From Negativicoccus succinicivorans (GTDB taxonomy: Bacteria > Bacillota > Negativicutes > Veillonellales > Negativicoccaceae): a stretch of 64,000 nucleotides of DNA. The notes under the pieces were generated by a model. That model worked only from the letters and a program-made list of their open reading frames with translations. It searched no databases and was not told where the DNA came from. Location of the stretch: positions 201,005 through 265,004 of the forward strand of contig NZ_JACHHI010000002.1 of the NCBI RefSeq assembly GCF_014207605.1, given 5' to 3'. Position 1 is the stretch's first letter, and each line of letters starts with the position of its first letter. Of this stretch, positions 8,426-17,342 are shown in pieces. A program made the position numbers and the translations under genes.

Positions 8426-8521
8426 ATGACAAGACAGGAATGGTATCGCTGGTTGATCTGGTTGTTGAGTGAAATTTTACGTCGTTTGTATGCCGAAGCG
8501 CATACGGAAAGTGAGTCATGA
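8426..8521 (+). CDS. 31-residue peptide upstream of the amidase gene
   Basis: A perfect AAAGGAGG lies 5 bases before an ATG that opens a 31-codon frame. The product begins MTRQEWYRWLIWLLSEILRR, a Trp/Leu-rich amphipathic stretch, and ends in an acidic tail. Its TGA overlaps the ATG of the amidase gene in an ATGA arrangement, which implies translational coupling. It could be a real membrane-associated peptide or a coupling leader for the amidase. I see no family match; it does not resemble the YvrJ peptides that accompany DUF1659/DUF2922 genes in other Firmicutes. Confidence 0.6.
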   Translation: MTRQEWYRWLIWLLSEILRRLYAEAHTESES

Positions 8522-9042
8522 GTTTTTGGTGGTTGAACCCGGGGCATGCCTTACACGGCGTGCCCGATCCGGGCGCCGTCGCCGCTGACGGTACGCGGGA
8601 AGCCGATGTCGTAGCGGTAATCGCGGCGGCGATCGCGGCGGGTTTACGCGCGCGGGGAGAACAAGTCACCGTGCGGCAGGATGACGATCTTGCCGCGGTA
8701 GTTGCGGCCGCCAACGCGGCGGGGGCGAATCGTTTTCTCTCCATTCACGCCAATGCCGCCGCGACGCCTGAGGCGCACGGCGCGGAAGTTTTTATCCACC
8801 CGCAGGCCGCCGCGCCGACGCGACTTTGGGCGGAACGCATAGTTCGTTGCGGCAGTGAGCGCGGTCGTTATTTTCGCCATGACGACACGTTGTACCGCAC
8901 CGCCGATTTCGCGGTGTTGCGCGAAACGGTCATGCCCGCGGTGTTGGTGGAAACCGGTTTTCTGACGAACGACGTCGAACGCGCCTGGTTAAAAACCGAC
9001 GCGGCCGCCTGGTGGACGGACGTTATTTTGGCAAGTTATTGA
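8518..9042 (+). CDS. N-acetylmuramoyl-L-alanine amidase (Amidase_3 type)
   Basis: This compact 174-residue enzyme is predicted to cleave the amide bond between MurNAc and the stem peptide of peptidoglycan. It shows the zinc-hydrolase pattern of the Amidase_3 family: an N-terminal NPGHALHGVPDPGA (first zinc His), RFLSIHANAA (another zinc His, about residue 78) and PAVLVETGFLTN (catalytic Glu, about 142). No signal peptide is visible, which is odd for a cell-wall enzyme and suggests action after lysis, export by another route, or a phage-derived endolysin role. It is coupled to the 31-residue peptide upstream and followed by DUF1659 and DUF2922 genes. Confidence 0.85.
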   Translation: MSFWWLNPGHALHGVPDPGAVAADGTREADVVAVIAAAIAAGLRARGEQVTVRQDDDLAAVVAAANAAGANRFLSIHANAAATPEAHGAEVFIHPQAAAPTRLWAERIVRCGSERGRYFRHDDTLYRTADFAVLRETVMPAVLVETGFLTNDVERAWLKTDAAAWWTDVILASY

Positions 9043-9092
9043 GCAATCCTCCCGCGCATTATTTCTTATTTTTTCAAAACGAGGTGAAACGA

Positions 9093-9317
9093 ATGGCATT
9101 ACAGAAAGAAACGGTAGCACGGCGCCTGGCCCTGCGCGTGCAGTACACGGATGATAAGGGCGCGGAAAAATTTCGCAATTTGTCCTTCGCGCATGTCGCG
9201 CAGGACGCTACTGACGAACACATTTACGCCGCCGGCAAAGCGCTGGCGGGATTGCAATCCAAGCCGCTCGATCGTGTCGCTAAAATCGAAACGATCGTTT
9301 ACACGGACGGCGAATAA
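9093..9317 (+). CDS. DUF1659-like protein
   Basis: This 74-residue soluble protein has the pattern of DUF1659, a small family found next to DUF2922 in Firmicutes. The ATG at 9093 is chosen because GAGGTGAA lies 6 bases upstream; the longer frame upstream overlaps the amidase and has no site. The function of the family is unknown. The gene is 20 bases from the DUF2922 gene, so both are likely co-translated. Confidence 0.7.
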   Translation: MALQKETVARRLALRVQYTDDKGAEKFRNLSFAHVAQDATDEHIYAAGKALAGLQSKPLDRVAKIETIVYTDGE

Positions 9318-9337
9318 GGTAACGAAGGAGGATATTC

Positions 9338-9544
9338 ATGAAGACATTGCAAATGATTTTCACGGCGGGAAGTACGACCGGAACGCTCAGTCTGCGTGAG
9401 CCGAAAGACGGCTTGACGCTGGCTGCGGTACAGGCGGTCGCGCAAAAAATTGCGACCGACGGCGTATTCGCCGACGTGAACGGAAAGTATTCGGAATTTG
9501 TGAAAGCGCAAATGATCGAACGCACGGTGACCGAACTGGCGTAA
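9338..9544 (+). CDS. DUF2922-like protein
   Basis: This 68-residue protein starts MKTLQMIFTAGSTTGTLSL, with the alternating beta-strand pattern and central PKDGLTLAAVQAV typical of DUF2922. The role is unknown. AAGGAGG precedes the ATG. It closes the peptide-amidase-DUF1659-DUF2922 operon and is followed by a terminator. Confidence 0.7.
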   Translation: MKTLQMIFTAGSTTGTLSLREPKDGLTLAAVQAVAQKIATDGVFADVNGKYSEFVKAQMIERTVTELA

Positions 9545-9551
9545 CGGCCAC

Positions 9552-9586
9552 GCAAAAGGACATGCTTACGGGCATGTCCTTTTTTC
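9552..9586 (+). terminator. Terminator of the amidase operon
   Basis: AAAGGACATGC-TTACG-GGCATGTCCTTTTTT stem-loop. Confidence 0.85.
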
Positions 9587-9638
9587 TATACATTTAAATA
9601 GGCATTTGATATGATACAGTACGAAAAGGAGTGACAAC

Positions 9639-9932
9639 GTGACGGAATATCAGACCTACATCGTTCGCTGCGCCGACGGCACATTGTATACGGGCATCGC
9701 GCGCGACGTCACCAAGCGTCTTGCCGTGCATAACGCGGGCGACGGCGCGAAGTATACCCGCGCCCGCCGACCGGTCGTTTTGGTGTGGCAAAGCGATGTG
9801 ACGGACGAACGCACCGCGCGGCGCACGGAATGGTACATTAAGCGATTATCCCGTCGCGAAAAAGACGCGTTGATCGACGGGGATGCGCGCGTGCGGGCGA
9901 AAATTGACGCGTGGTTGGCGGCGCGTCCGTAA
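9639..9932 (+). CDS. GIY-YIG domain protein (UPF0213/YhbQ type)
   Basis: This 97-residue protein consists of one GIY-YIG nuclease-like domain. The signature is seen as TYIVRCADGTLYTGIARDV, followed by the conserved HN and KYTRARRPV segments and the EWYIKRLSR helix. UPF0213 proteins are widespread single-domain GIY-YIG proteins with a poorly defined role in nucleic-acid processing. The start is a GTG 8 bases after AAAGGAG. A TATGAT box at 9610-9615 may be its promoter. Confidence 0.88.
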   Translation: MTEYQTYIVRCADGTLYTGIARDVTKRLAVHNAGDGAKYTRARRPVVLVWQSDVTDERTARRTEWYIKRLSRREKDALIDGDARVRAKIDAWLAARP

Positions 9933-9955
9933 GCGGAACCGGACCGGTCGCGTGG

Positions 9956-9961
9956 TATAAT
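9956..9961 (+). promoter_or_regulatory. -10 box upstream of cdaA
   Basis: TATAAT 30 bases upstream of the cdaA start; no convincing -35 box. Confidence 0.4.
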
Positions 9962-9990
9962 AGAGAGAAAGTATAAGAACGGAGTGAACC

Positions 9991-10815
9991 ATGTTACTAC
10001 AGTTACAAGCGCTGCTTTCCACGATGCGGATTCTCGATATCGTCGATATCCTCGTGGTAGCGGTGATCCTATACCAGTTGTATTATTTGATCCGCGATAC
10101 CCGCGCCGTCTCCCTCTTAAAAGGGTTGGTGGTGCTCGGCGCGTTTACGATCGTCAGCAACTGGATGGATCTGCACGTCGTGAATTGGTTGTTGGAAAAG
10201 TCGATGACGGTATTAATCGTCGCGTTGCCGATCGTGTTCCAGCCGGAATTGCGCAAAGCGCTCGAACGGCTCGGCCGCGGTCGCTTCATCAGCCGCTCGT
10301 CCATCGTCGATGATGAAGAACGGATGCGCGTGATCGATGAAGTGGTGCTCGCCTGCGAACGAATGAGTGAACAGAAGATCGGCGCGCTGATCGCTTTTGA
10401 ACGGGCGGTACGTCTGGCGGAATACGGCGACACGGGCATTTATCTGGACGCGGTCGTGAGCGAGGAGTTGTTGGGCAATATTTTTATTCCCAATACGCCT
10501 TTGCATGACGGCGCCGTTTTAATTCGTGAAAATCGCGTGGTCGCGGCGGGTTGCCTGCTGCCGCTGACGCAGGATCAGAATTTATCGAGCGCGCTCGGGA
10601 CGCGGCACCGCGCCGGCATCGGCCTGACGGAGCAGGGCGACGCGCTGGTCGTGATCGTCAGTGAAGAAACGGGAGCGATTTCCTACGCGTACGGCGGTCA
10701 TATTTACCGCCATTTGGACGGCGACAATCTGCGCCATATGTTGCGCAATTACCTCCTCAAAGGAAACGACAGCCGCTTGCGTTTCGGCGAATTCTTTAAC
10801 TGGAGGAAATCATGA
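9991..10815 (+). CDS. cdaA: Membrane diadenylate cyclase
   Basis: CdaA joins two ATP molecules into cyclic di-AMP, the messenger that controls potassium and osmolyte balance and cell-wall state. The 274-residue protein has about three N-terminal membrane helices (to residue 80) and a DAC domain with PLHDGAV (about 170-176) and GTRHRAG (about 202-208), the two catalytic motifs. GGAGTG precedes the ATG. It overlaps cdaR by 4 bases, and glmM follows, the gene order conserved in Firmicutes, where CdaR and GlmM modulate CdaA. Confidence 0.97.
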   Translation: MLLQLQALLSTMRILDIVDILVVAVILYQLYYLIRDTRAVSLLKGLVVLGAFTIVSNWMDLHVVNWLLEKSMTVLIVALPIVFQPELRKALERLGRGRFISRSSIVDDEERMRVIDEVVLACERMSEQKIGALIAFERAVRLAEYGDTGIYLDAVVSEELLGNIFIPNTPLHDGAVLIRENRVVAAGCLLPLTQDQNLSSALGTRHRAGIGLTEQGDALVVIVSEETGAISYAYGGHIYRHLDGDNLRHMLRNYLLKGNDSRLRFGEFFNWRKS

Positions 10816-11732
10816 GAAAATGGCTGGGCGGTAACTGGACGGCGAAACTCATCTGCTTTTTCGTGGCGGTGTTTCTCTGGGTGTTTATCATGAACGAGCA
10901 AAACCCGCTGGTGGAAAGCAGTTACGAACTGCCGGTCGAAGTGACGCATTTGAATACTTCATTGGTGGCGTTGGATGCGCCGCAGAGCGTACATGTCAAA
11001 TTGCGCATGCAAAGAAACACGATGTTGCAGTTGCGTGAATCCGATATGAAGGCCGTGCTCGATATGACCGATGCGAATATCGGCAAAAATGAAAATATGA
11101 TGTTACAATTGATACTGCCTCCGGGCGCGGAAGTCATGGAGCAAAAGCCGTTGAATTTCACGGTTAATGTGGATGAAATGGCCTCGAAGACCATCCAGGT
11201 GACGGCCAAAGTAACCGGCGATCCGACCGATGATCATGGCGGCGCGGTGACGGCGATCACCCCGAACGTGGTGACGATTACCGGTCCGTCGAGTCTTGTG
11301 TCCCAAGTGAAAACCGCGCAGACGGTGATCCATACCACGGGACGCAAAGCCGATTTTGATATCGTGGCGGCGGTCGCCTTATATGACGCGCAGGGCAATA
11401 AAGTGGACGGAGTCACTTTGGCGCCGGAAAATGTGCTCGTCAAAATGAAACTTACCCCGTTACGGGTCGAAAAAACATTACCTTTGGCGGTGCAGACCAG
11501 CGGCGCGCCGGCGAGCGGCTGGCGGGTAGACGCGATTGAAATCAAGCCGCGGGAAGTGACTCTCGCGGGGGAAAAATCGCAGTTGGACGCTCTTTCCGCC
11601 TGGCAGTTGCCGGCGATTTCGGTGAGCGGCGAGGCCGGCGAGGTTATCCGGCAGGTGGAAATTCCCGTGCCGAGCAACGGTACGGCGACACCGGAAACGG
11701 CCATGGTACGAGTGATTTTAAAAGAAGAATAA
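10812..11732 (+). CDS. cdaR: CdaA regulator, YbbR-domain protein
   Basis: The 306-residue protein has one N-terminal membrane helix (LICFFVAVFLWVFIM, about residue 13-27) and a long extracytoplasmic part with about three YbbR repeats. In other Firmicutes CdaR binds CdaA and adjusts c-di-AMP production. The start overlaps the cdaA stop (ATGA) and TGGAGG stands just upstream inside cdaA. In a diderm the YbbR domains would lie in the periplasm. Confidence 0.93.
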   Translation: MRKWLGGNWTAKLICFFVAVFLWVFIMNEQNPLVESSYELPVEVTHLNTSLVALDAPQSVHVKLRMQRNTMLQLRESDMKAVLDMTDANIGKNENMMLQLILPPGAEVMEQKPLNFTVNVDEMASKTIQVTAKVTGDPTDDHGGAVTAITPNVVTITGPSSLVSQVKTAQTVIHTTGRKADFDIVAAVALYDAQGNKVDGVTLAPENVLVKMKLTPLRVEKTLPLAVQTSGAPASGWRVDAIEIKPREVTLAGEKSQLDALSAWQLPAISVSGEAGEVIRQVEIPVPSNGTATPETAMVRVILKEE

Positions 11733-11756
11733 ATGGGGAAACAGTAGGAGGAATTT

Positions 11757-13118
11757 ATGGCAAGATTATTTGGTACGGACGGTGTGCGCGGCGTCGTCAA
11801 TGAGACATTGACACCGGAACTCGCGTTTCATTTGGGACGCGCGGCGGCCGTGTTTTTTGTCCGGGGAGATGACGCTTGCGCGCGCCCGCGTTTTCTGATC
11901 GGTTTCGACACCCGCATCTCGGGTACGATGCTTGCCGCGGCATTGGCGGCGGGCGTTTGCTCGGCGGGCGGCGATGTCGATATCGTCGGCGTCATTCCGA
12001 CGCCGGGGGTCGCGTACCTGACGCGCACCGGCGATTACAAGGCGGGCGTTGTGATTTCCGCCTCGCACAATCCGTATCCCGATAACGGCATCAAATTTTT
12101 TGACTGTGACGGATTTAAATTGACGGACGCGGCGGAAGACGAAATTGAAGCTATGCTGCGCGGCGACGCGCTTGATAACAACGCGCGACCGACGGCGGAT
12201 GCGGTCGGTCGTATTCAACTGATTCCGGAGGCGGCGCAACGCTATGCGGATTACATCGCGGCCTCGGCGCCTTGCCGTTTGGACGGTTTGAAAATCATTG
12301 TGGACGCGGCGCATGGCGCGGCCTCCGCGGTGACGCCAGCCGTCTTGCGTAAACTCGGCGCGGAAGTCATCGCGATCGCGTCCGAACCGAACGGCGTCAA
12401 TATCAACTCGGGCGTCGGCTCGACGCATCCGGAACTTTTGCGCGAACGGGTGCTCGCCGAAGGAGCGGACGCGGGAGTCGCCAATGACGGCGATTCGGAT
12501 CGTTGCCTTTTGATCGATGAAACCGGCGCGGTGTTGGACGGCGACCATATTTTGCTTTTGGCGGCGCAGCAGTTGAAATCGCAAAATAAGCTGAAAAATG
12601 ACACGGTCGTCGCGACGGTCATGAGCAATATCGGTTTTAAAAAAGCGCTCGAAAAAATGGGTTTAAAGGCCGTTTTCACATCGGTCGGAGACCGGTACGT
12701 GCTGGAAGAAATGCGCGCCCATGATTATGTGCTCGGCGGCGAACAGTCGGGCCATGTCATTTTCCTCGACTACAATACGACCGGTGACGGCGTACTGACG
12801 GCGGTGCAGACGTTGGCGATCATGAAGCAGAGCGGCCGCAAACTTTCGGAATTGGCGCAACTGATGACCACGTATCCGCAGATTTTGCGCAATGTGCGCG
12901 TGTATGATAAAGAATCGTGGCAAGATAATCCGTTCATCATGGCGGCGATCGGCGAGGCGGAAGACGAACTCGGCGAAAACGGCCGCGTTTTGGTCCGCGC
13001 GTCCGGCACCGAACCGTTGTTGCGCGTGATGGCGGAAGGACCGGATCACGACCAACTCGAACGTATCGTGACGGATATCTGCACGATCATTCAACGCGAA
13101 ATCGGCAGCGAAGAATAA
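11757..13118 (+). CDS. glmM: Phosphoglucosamine mutase
   Basis: GlmM interconverts glucosamine-6-phosphate and glucosamine-1-phosphate, between GlmS and GlmU. The 453-residue protein starts MARLFGTDGVRGVVNETLTP and carries VISASHNPYPDNG with the phosphorylated serine near residue 102, the metal-binding NDGDSDRC near 243 and the phosphate-binding RASGTEPLLRVM near 417. AGGAGG precedes the ATG. It is the last gene of the cdaA operon. Confidence 0.98.
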   Translation: MARLFGTDGVRGVVNETLTPELAFHLGRAAAVFFVRGDDACARPRFLIGFDTRISGTMLAAALAAGVCSAGGDVDIVGVIPTPGVAYLTRTGDYKAGVVISASHNPYPDNGIKFFDCDGFKLTDAAEDEIEAMLRGDALDNNARPTADAVGRIQLIPEAAQRYADYIAASAPCRLDGLKIIVDAAHGAASAVTPAVLRKLGAEVIAIASEPNGVNINSGVGSTHPELLRERVLAEGADAGVANDGDSDRCLLIDETGAVLDGDHILLLAAQQLKSQNKLKNDTVVATVMSNIGFKKALEKMGLKAVFTSVGDRYVLEEMRAHDYVLGGEQSGHVIFLDYNTTGDGVLTAVQTLAIMKQSGRKLSELAQLMTTYPQILRNVRVYDKESWQDNPFIMAAIGEAEDELGENGRVLVRASGTEPLLRVMAEGPDHDQLERIVTDICTIIQREIGSEE

Positions 13119-13127
13119 TTTTCATAA

Positions 13128-13157
13128 TAAAAAAGAAGCCCGCGGGCTTCTTTTTTT
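13128..13157. terminator. Bidirectional terminator between glmM and the UPF0210 gene
   Basis: The perfect palindrome AAGAAGCCCGCGGGCTTCTT with A and T runs lies between two convergent genes. Confidence 0.85.
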
Positions 13158-13168
13158 GTTGCGTTGAT

Positions 13169-14527
13169 TTAATTCGTGAGACTGCGCACCGGCGCGGGAA
13201 TACGACCGCCGCGGGCGATGAATTCCGACGCGTCGAAACGATTCACCGCTATGACGGGCGCGTATCCCAACAGACCGCCGAATTCGACCAGGTCGCCGAC
13301 TTTTTTACCGGGCACCGGGATCAAACGAGTCGCGGTCGTTTTGTTATTGATCATGCCGATCGCCGCTTCATCCGCCAAAATCGCGGAAAGCGTCGCGGCC
13401 GATGTATCGCCGGGGACGGCGATCATATCGAGACCGACCGAGCAGACGCAGGTCATCGCTTCCAATTTTTCCAGCGTCAATGAGCCGCGTTCAACCGCTT
13501 CGATCATGCCGAGGTCTTCGCTGACGGGAATGAATGCGCCGGAGAGGCCGCCGACACGACTGGCGGCCATCATGCCGCCTTTTTTCACGGCGTCATTTAA
13601 GAGCGCGAGCGCGGCCGTCGTGCCCGGCGCGCCGCAGCTTTCGAGGCCCATTTCTTCCAAGATTTTGGCGACGCTGTCACCGATTTCACTCGTCGGCGCG
13701 AGCGACAGGTCGATGATGCCGAACGGCGCGTGCAGACGCTCCGCCGCCACCTGCGCGACGAGTTGACCAACGCGCGTGACCATGAACGCCGTCTCTTTGA
13801 TCGTTTCCGCAACGACATCAAACGATTCGCCGCGCACTTCTTCGAGCGCCCGTTTGACAACGCCCGGACCGGAGACGCCGACGTGAACGGCGAGATCGCC
13901 TTGCGTTACGCCGTGGAACGCGCCCGCCATGAACGGATTATCTTCAACCGGGTTGCAGAACGCCACGAGCTTGGCGCAACCCAAAGCGTCGTTGTCGGCG
14001 GTTAAAGCGGCCGTTTTTTTGATGATTTCGCCGATTTGTCGAACGGCATCCATATTAATGCCCGATTTAGTGGAGCCGATGCCGATGGAGGAGCAGACGC
14101 GATCGGTGGTCGCCAGCGCTTCCGGAATGGAATCGAGTAAAATTTGATCGCCGCGCGTGATGCCGTTTTGCACCAGCGCGGAAAACCCGCCGAGAAAATC
14201 AATGCCGCACGTTTTCGCGGCGCGGTCCAAGGCCTGCGCGACCGGCGCATAGTCGGTCAGGTCGCTGGCTTCCGCGATGAGTGAAATCGGTGTGACGGCG
14301 ACGCGCTTGTTAATGATCGGCACGCCGTATTCACGGGAAATGGCCTCCGCGGTCGGCACGAGATTTTCCGCGACGCGACAAATGTGATCGTAGATTTTTT
14401 GACACATTGTTTCGCCGTTACGGTCGATGCAGCCGAGCAGGGAAACGCCGAGCGTAACGGTGCGCACGTCCAGACGATTTTCCTCAAACATGCGGTGAGT
14501 GGCTAAAATATCTTCAATATCCAGCAT
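13169..14527 (-). CDS. PFL-family protein, UPF0210 (DUF711)
   Basis: The 452-residue length and the segments [35 protein letters not shown] and [14 protein letters not shown] are typical of UPF0210, a glycyl-radical-fold-like family with no proven reaction. It lies 8 bases downstream of an ACT-domain gene on the same strand; this pair is conserved in Firmicutes and some other bacteria, so the ACT protein may sense an amino acid for it. AGGAGG lies close before the ATG. Confidence 0.88.
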   Translation of the reverse strand: MLDIEDILATHRMFEENRLDVRTVTLGVSLLGCIDRNGETMCQKIYDHICRVAENLVPTAEAISREYGVPIINKRVAVTPISLIAEASDLTDYAPVAQALDRAAKTCGIDFLGGFSALVQNGITRGDQILLDSIPEALATTDRVCSSIGIGSTKSGINMDAVRQIGEIIKKTAALTADNDALGCAKLVAFCNPVEDNPFMAGAFHGVTQGDLAVHVGVSGPGVVKRALEEVRGESFDVVAETIKETAFMVTRVGQLVAQVAAERLHAPFGIIDLSLAPTSEIGDSVAKILEEMGLESCGAPGTTAALALLNDAVKKGGMMAASRVGGLSGAFIPVSEDLGMIEAVERGSLTLEKLEAMTCVCSVGLDMIAVPGDTSAATLSAILADEAAIGMINNKTTATRLIPVPGKKVGDLVEFGGLLGYAPVIAVNRFDASEFIARGGRIPAPVRSLTN

Positions 14528-14535
14528 AGAACCTC

Positions 14536-14808
14536 CTACACGCGGTGCATTTTATAAAACACATCGGCGAGTTGCGCGCGAATATCCAGCCCCATGCTTT
14601 CACCGAGCTCCGCGAACTGTTTTTGCAAGGTTTGCATATCCAATTCCGCATCCGTCATGTCGCCCATCAGTACCATGTTAAAGAAACCGTCCAAAATGGT
14701 CTGATTGATCGACAACACATTGATCTTTTGTTCGGCGAGCACTTTGGTGACCGCCGCGATGATGCCGACACGATCCGCGCCGAGCACCGTTATCACTACC
14801 CGTTTCAT
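14536..14808 (-). CDS. ACT-domain protein, UPF0237
   Basis: This 90-residue protein is a single ACT domain: [19 protein letters not shown] at the N-terminus, then [10 protein letters not shown] and [10 protein letters not shown]. Such domains bind amino acids. The start ATG at 14808 follows GAGGAGG by 6 bases; the longer frame adds five residues without a site. It is the first gene of the pair with UPF0210. Confidence 0.88.
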   Translation of the reverse strand: MKRVVITVLGADRVGIIAAVTKVLAEQKINVLSINQTILDGFFNMVLMGDMTDAELDMQTLQKQFAELGESMGLDIRAQLADVFYKMHRV

Positions 14809-14894
14809 CGCAATCCTCCTCATAAATTTTTGTTTATTATAGCACAGCGCGAGCGCTTTCCGTGGATCGGTTATGTAAAATAAAGGCGCTTATT

Positions 14895-14924
14895 TTGACA
14901 AACGAGCGGCGAGTTTCATACAAT
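14895..14924 (+). promoter_or_regulatory. Promoter of the exonuclease III gene
   Basis: TTGACA, 18-base spacer, TACAAT. Confidence 0.6.
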
Positions 14925-14949
14925 AGAACGGACAGTAAAGGAGGATTTC

Positions 14950-15711
14950 ATGCATTACGTATCTTGGAATGTCAACGGTTTACGCGCGGCTATGCGTAAA
15001 GGTTTTATGGAACGATTCGATGAATTCGCCGCGGACGCGATTTGTCTGCAGGAAACGAAAATGCAGCCGCACCAATTGGAATTGGATTTGCCGGGCTACT
15101 ATCAGTTTTGGAACAGCGCCGTCAAAAAAGGTTACAGCGGCACCGCTATTTTCACGAAACATGAACCGCTACATGTAACGTACGGGATCGCGATCGAAGA
15201 GCATGATCAGGAGGGGCGTGTGATTACGCTCGAATACCCGGATCATTACCTCGTCACCTGCTATACGCCGAACAGTCAGCGGGAGCTCGCGCGGCTCGAC
15301 TACCGCATGACGTGGGAAGACGCGTTTCGCGCGTATTTGTTGGCGCTGAATGAGGAAAAGCCGGTCGTGTTATGCGGCGATTTAAATGTGGCGCATAAGG
15401 AAATCGATTTGAAAAATCCGAAGACGAATCGTCGCAACGCGGGTTTCACCGATGAAGAACGCGATATGATGACGAAGTTGCTGGATGCCGGCTTTACCGA
15501 TTCGTTCCGTTACCTGTATCCGGACGCGGTGGACGCGTACACGTGGTGGAGTTATTTTGCGAAATCGCGCGAACGCAATGTCGGGTGGAGAATTGATTAT
15601 TTCCTGGTGTCGGATCGTCTGGCGCCGAAGATTCAGGAAGCGCGGATTTATCCCGAAGTCATGGGAAGCGACCATTGCCCGGTGGATATCGTGTTGGATT
15701 TGGGTCGTTGA
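14950..15711 (+). CDS. xth: Exodeoxyribonuclease III / AP endonuclease
   Basis: This 253-residue enzyme cuts DNA at abasic sites and removes 3' blocking groups in base-excision repair. It shows SWNVNGLRAAM at the N-terminus, ICLQETKMQ with the metal-binding Glu, VVLCGDLNVAH (about residue 140) and MGSDHCPV at the C-terminus with the catalytic Asp-His. AAAGGAGG precedes the ATG. It starts an apparent operon with a GT39 transferase and a uracil-DNA-glycosylase-like gene. Confidence 0.96.
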   Translation: MHYVSWNVNGLRAAMRKGFMERFDEFAADAICLQETKMQPHQLELDLPGYYQFWNSAVKKGYSGTAIFTKHEPLHVTYGIAIEEHDQEGRVITLEYPDHYLVTCYTPNSQRELARLDYRMTWEDAFRAYLLALNEEKPVVLCGDLNVAHKEIDLKNPKTNRRNAGFTDEERDMMTKLLDAGFTDSFRYLYPDAVDAYTWWSYFAKSRERNVGWRIDYFLVSDRLAPKIQEARIYPEVMGSDHCPVDIVLDLGR

Positions 15712-15728
15712 GCGGAGCGCTGACTTTG

Positions 15729-17342
15729 ATGAATGGATCATTATGGCGCAAATACGGCGGCCTGTTTCTGCTGGCGCTGATCACGTTGTGCGCGTTTAAT
15801 TGGAATTTACCGGTGACGGATCCGGTGGAGTCCAACTACGCTCTGACGGCGAAAGAAATGGTGTTGGCGGGAAATTGGATATCGCCGCAGATTTACGGTC
15901 ATTACTGGTTTGATAAACCGATTTTCGCGTATTGGCTGCTGGAAATTTCCTACGCGCTGTTCGGGTTCGGCGATTTCGCGTCGCGTTTGCCCGGCGCGGT
16001 CATGGGGGCGGCGACGGTCGTGATGACGGGCGTTTTGGGTGAATGTTTTTGGCGACGCAAAGACGCGTACTGGTACAGCGGTTTATTTTTGCTGACGACA
16101 TTTGCGTTTTGGGTGCTCAGTCGCGGCGTGGTCACGGATCCGGCGCTGCTTTTGTGGACGACGGTGACGATGTACGGCGCGTATCGCGGTTTGACGGAAA
16201 ATTCGTGTCGCTGCATGATGCTCGCGTACGCGGCCGCGGGGTTGGCCGTGCTCACCAAAGGGCCGGTGGGACTCGTGCTGCCGGGTTTGATTTTATTGGT
16301 TTGGCTCGCCGTGACGCCCGACGTGCGCCGCTGGAAACGCCTGTTTGATCCGGCGGGCATCGCCGCGTTTTTTCTCGTGGCGGCGCCTTGGTACGTCACG
16401 ATGTACATGGCGCACGGCGCGGATTTTATTCAGGGCTTCCTGGGGCTGCACAATATTACACGGGCCACGGTTTCCGAACATCCCGAGGATAATCACTGGT
16501 ATTATTACTTGCTGATTTTGCCGCTTTCAACGCTGCCGTGGACGCCGTTGGCGTTGCGGGAGATCGTTCGCGCGCGTTGGGAAACGTCGGCGGCGTATCG
16601 TTTCTGCGTGGTTTGGACTGTGGTCACATTGCTCTTTTACACGGCGATGGCGACCAAGTACATCACGTATACGTACATCGCGATTTTGCCGCTGGTGTTG
16701 CTCGCCGTCCGCGCCTGGCTGTACGCGATCGACAGCGGCCGCAACAAATATGACGCGTGGCTCACGGTGCCCGCCTTTTTCATGACGGCCTTGTATCTCG
16801 GCGGGATGGCCTATCTTAATCGCATGTTGATCGGCTTGGCCGCCGTGCTTTTGATTTTCTTCGCGTACACGTTGTGGCGCAGTCGTCGCAACGTAACCCG
16901 CGCAGGTCTTTTCGCGCGGGTTACGTGGATGCTGGTGATCGCTTCTCTTTTATTGACGGCGGAAGGCTTGCCGTCGGTGTTGCGTGATCGGAGCACGGAA
17001 GAACTCGCGTCGGCGTGGGCCGCGGAGCCGGGCGTTCATTACTGCTATCGGGCGTACACGACCTCGTTCCCGTTTTATTCTGGGATCGTGCCGACTTTTG
17101 CCGATCGCAACGAAGAAAAAAACCCGGTTTGGGCGGGTAAGTACACGATGCCGCAGATGACGGAGGAAGAGCTCATGGCGGCGCTGGAGCGTCATGAGGA
17201 AGTGACGCTGTTGGTGCCGCGTTCGCAGCGCAAACACTTTGTCAATGAACCGTACGCGCCTCTTTTGCAGTTGAAAGAACGTTTTCACTCCGGTGATATT
17301 TACGTGAATACGGCTTCGTTACGAAGCCCGACGGAGGGGTAA
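15729..17342 (+). CDS. ArnT/PMT-like glycosyltransferase family 39 membrane protein
   Basis: This roughly 537-residue protein has about eleven membrane helices and an N-terminal loop DPVESNYALTAKEMVLAG followed by HYWFDKPIFAYWL, the acidic catalytic loop and KP motif of GT39/ArnT enzymes. Those enzymes transfer a sugar such as 4-amino-arabinose from undecaprenyl phosphate to lipid A, or mannose to proteins, on the periplasmic side. The substrate is not visible. I choose the ATG at 15729 because the frame upstream overlaps xth. Its TAA overlaps the next ATG (TAATG), so the two are coupled. Confidence 0.85.
   Translation: MNGSLWRKYGGLFLLALITLCAFNWNLPVTDPVESNYALTAKEMVLAGNWISPQIYGHYWFDKPIFAYWLLEISYALFGFGDFASRLPGAVMGAATVVMTGVLGECFWRRKDAYWYSGLFLLTTFAFWVLSRGVVTDPALLLWTTVTMYGAYRGLTENSCRCMMLAYAAAGLAVLTKGPVGLVLPGLILLVWLAVTPDVRRWKRLFDPAGIAAFFLVAAPWYVTMYMAHGADFIQGFLGLHNITRATVSEHPEDNHWYYYLLILPLSTLPWTPLALREIVRARWETSAAYRFCVVWTVVTLLFYTAMATKYITYTYIAILPLVLLAVRAWLYAIDSGRNKYDAWLTVPAFFMTALYLGGMAYLNRMLIGLAAVLLIFFAYTLWRSRRNVTRAGLFARVTWMLVIASLLLTAEGLPSVLRDRSTEELASAWAAEPGVHYCYRAYTTSFPFYSGIVPTFADRNEEKNPVWAGKYTMPQMTEEELMAALERHEEVTLLVPRSQRKHFVNEPYAPLLQLKERFHSGDIYVNTASLRSPTEG

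Noticed and set aside
8426-9544. Prophage remnant around the amidase gene
   Set aside because: No other phage genes are nearby, and DUF1659/DUF2922 are chromosomal families in Firmicutes; kept only as a possibility.
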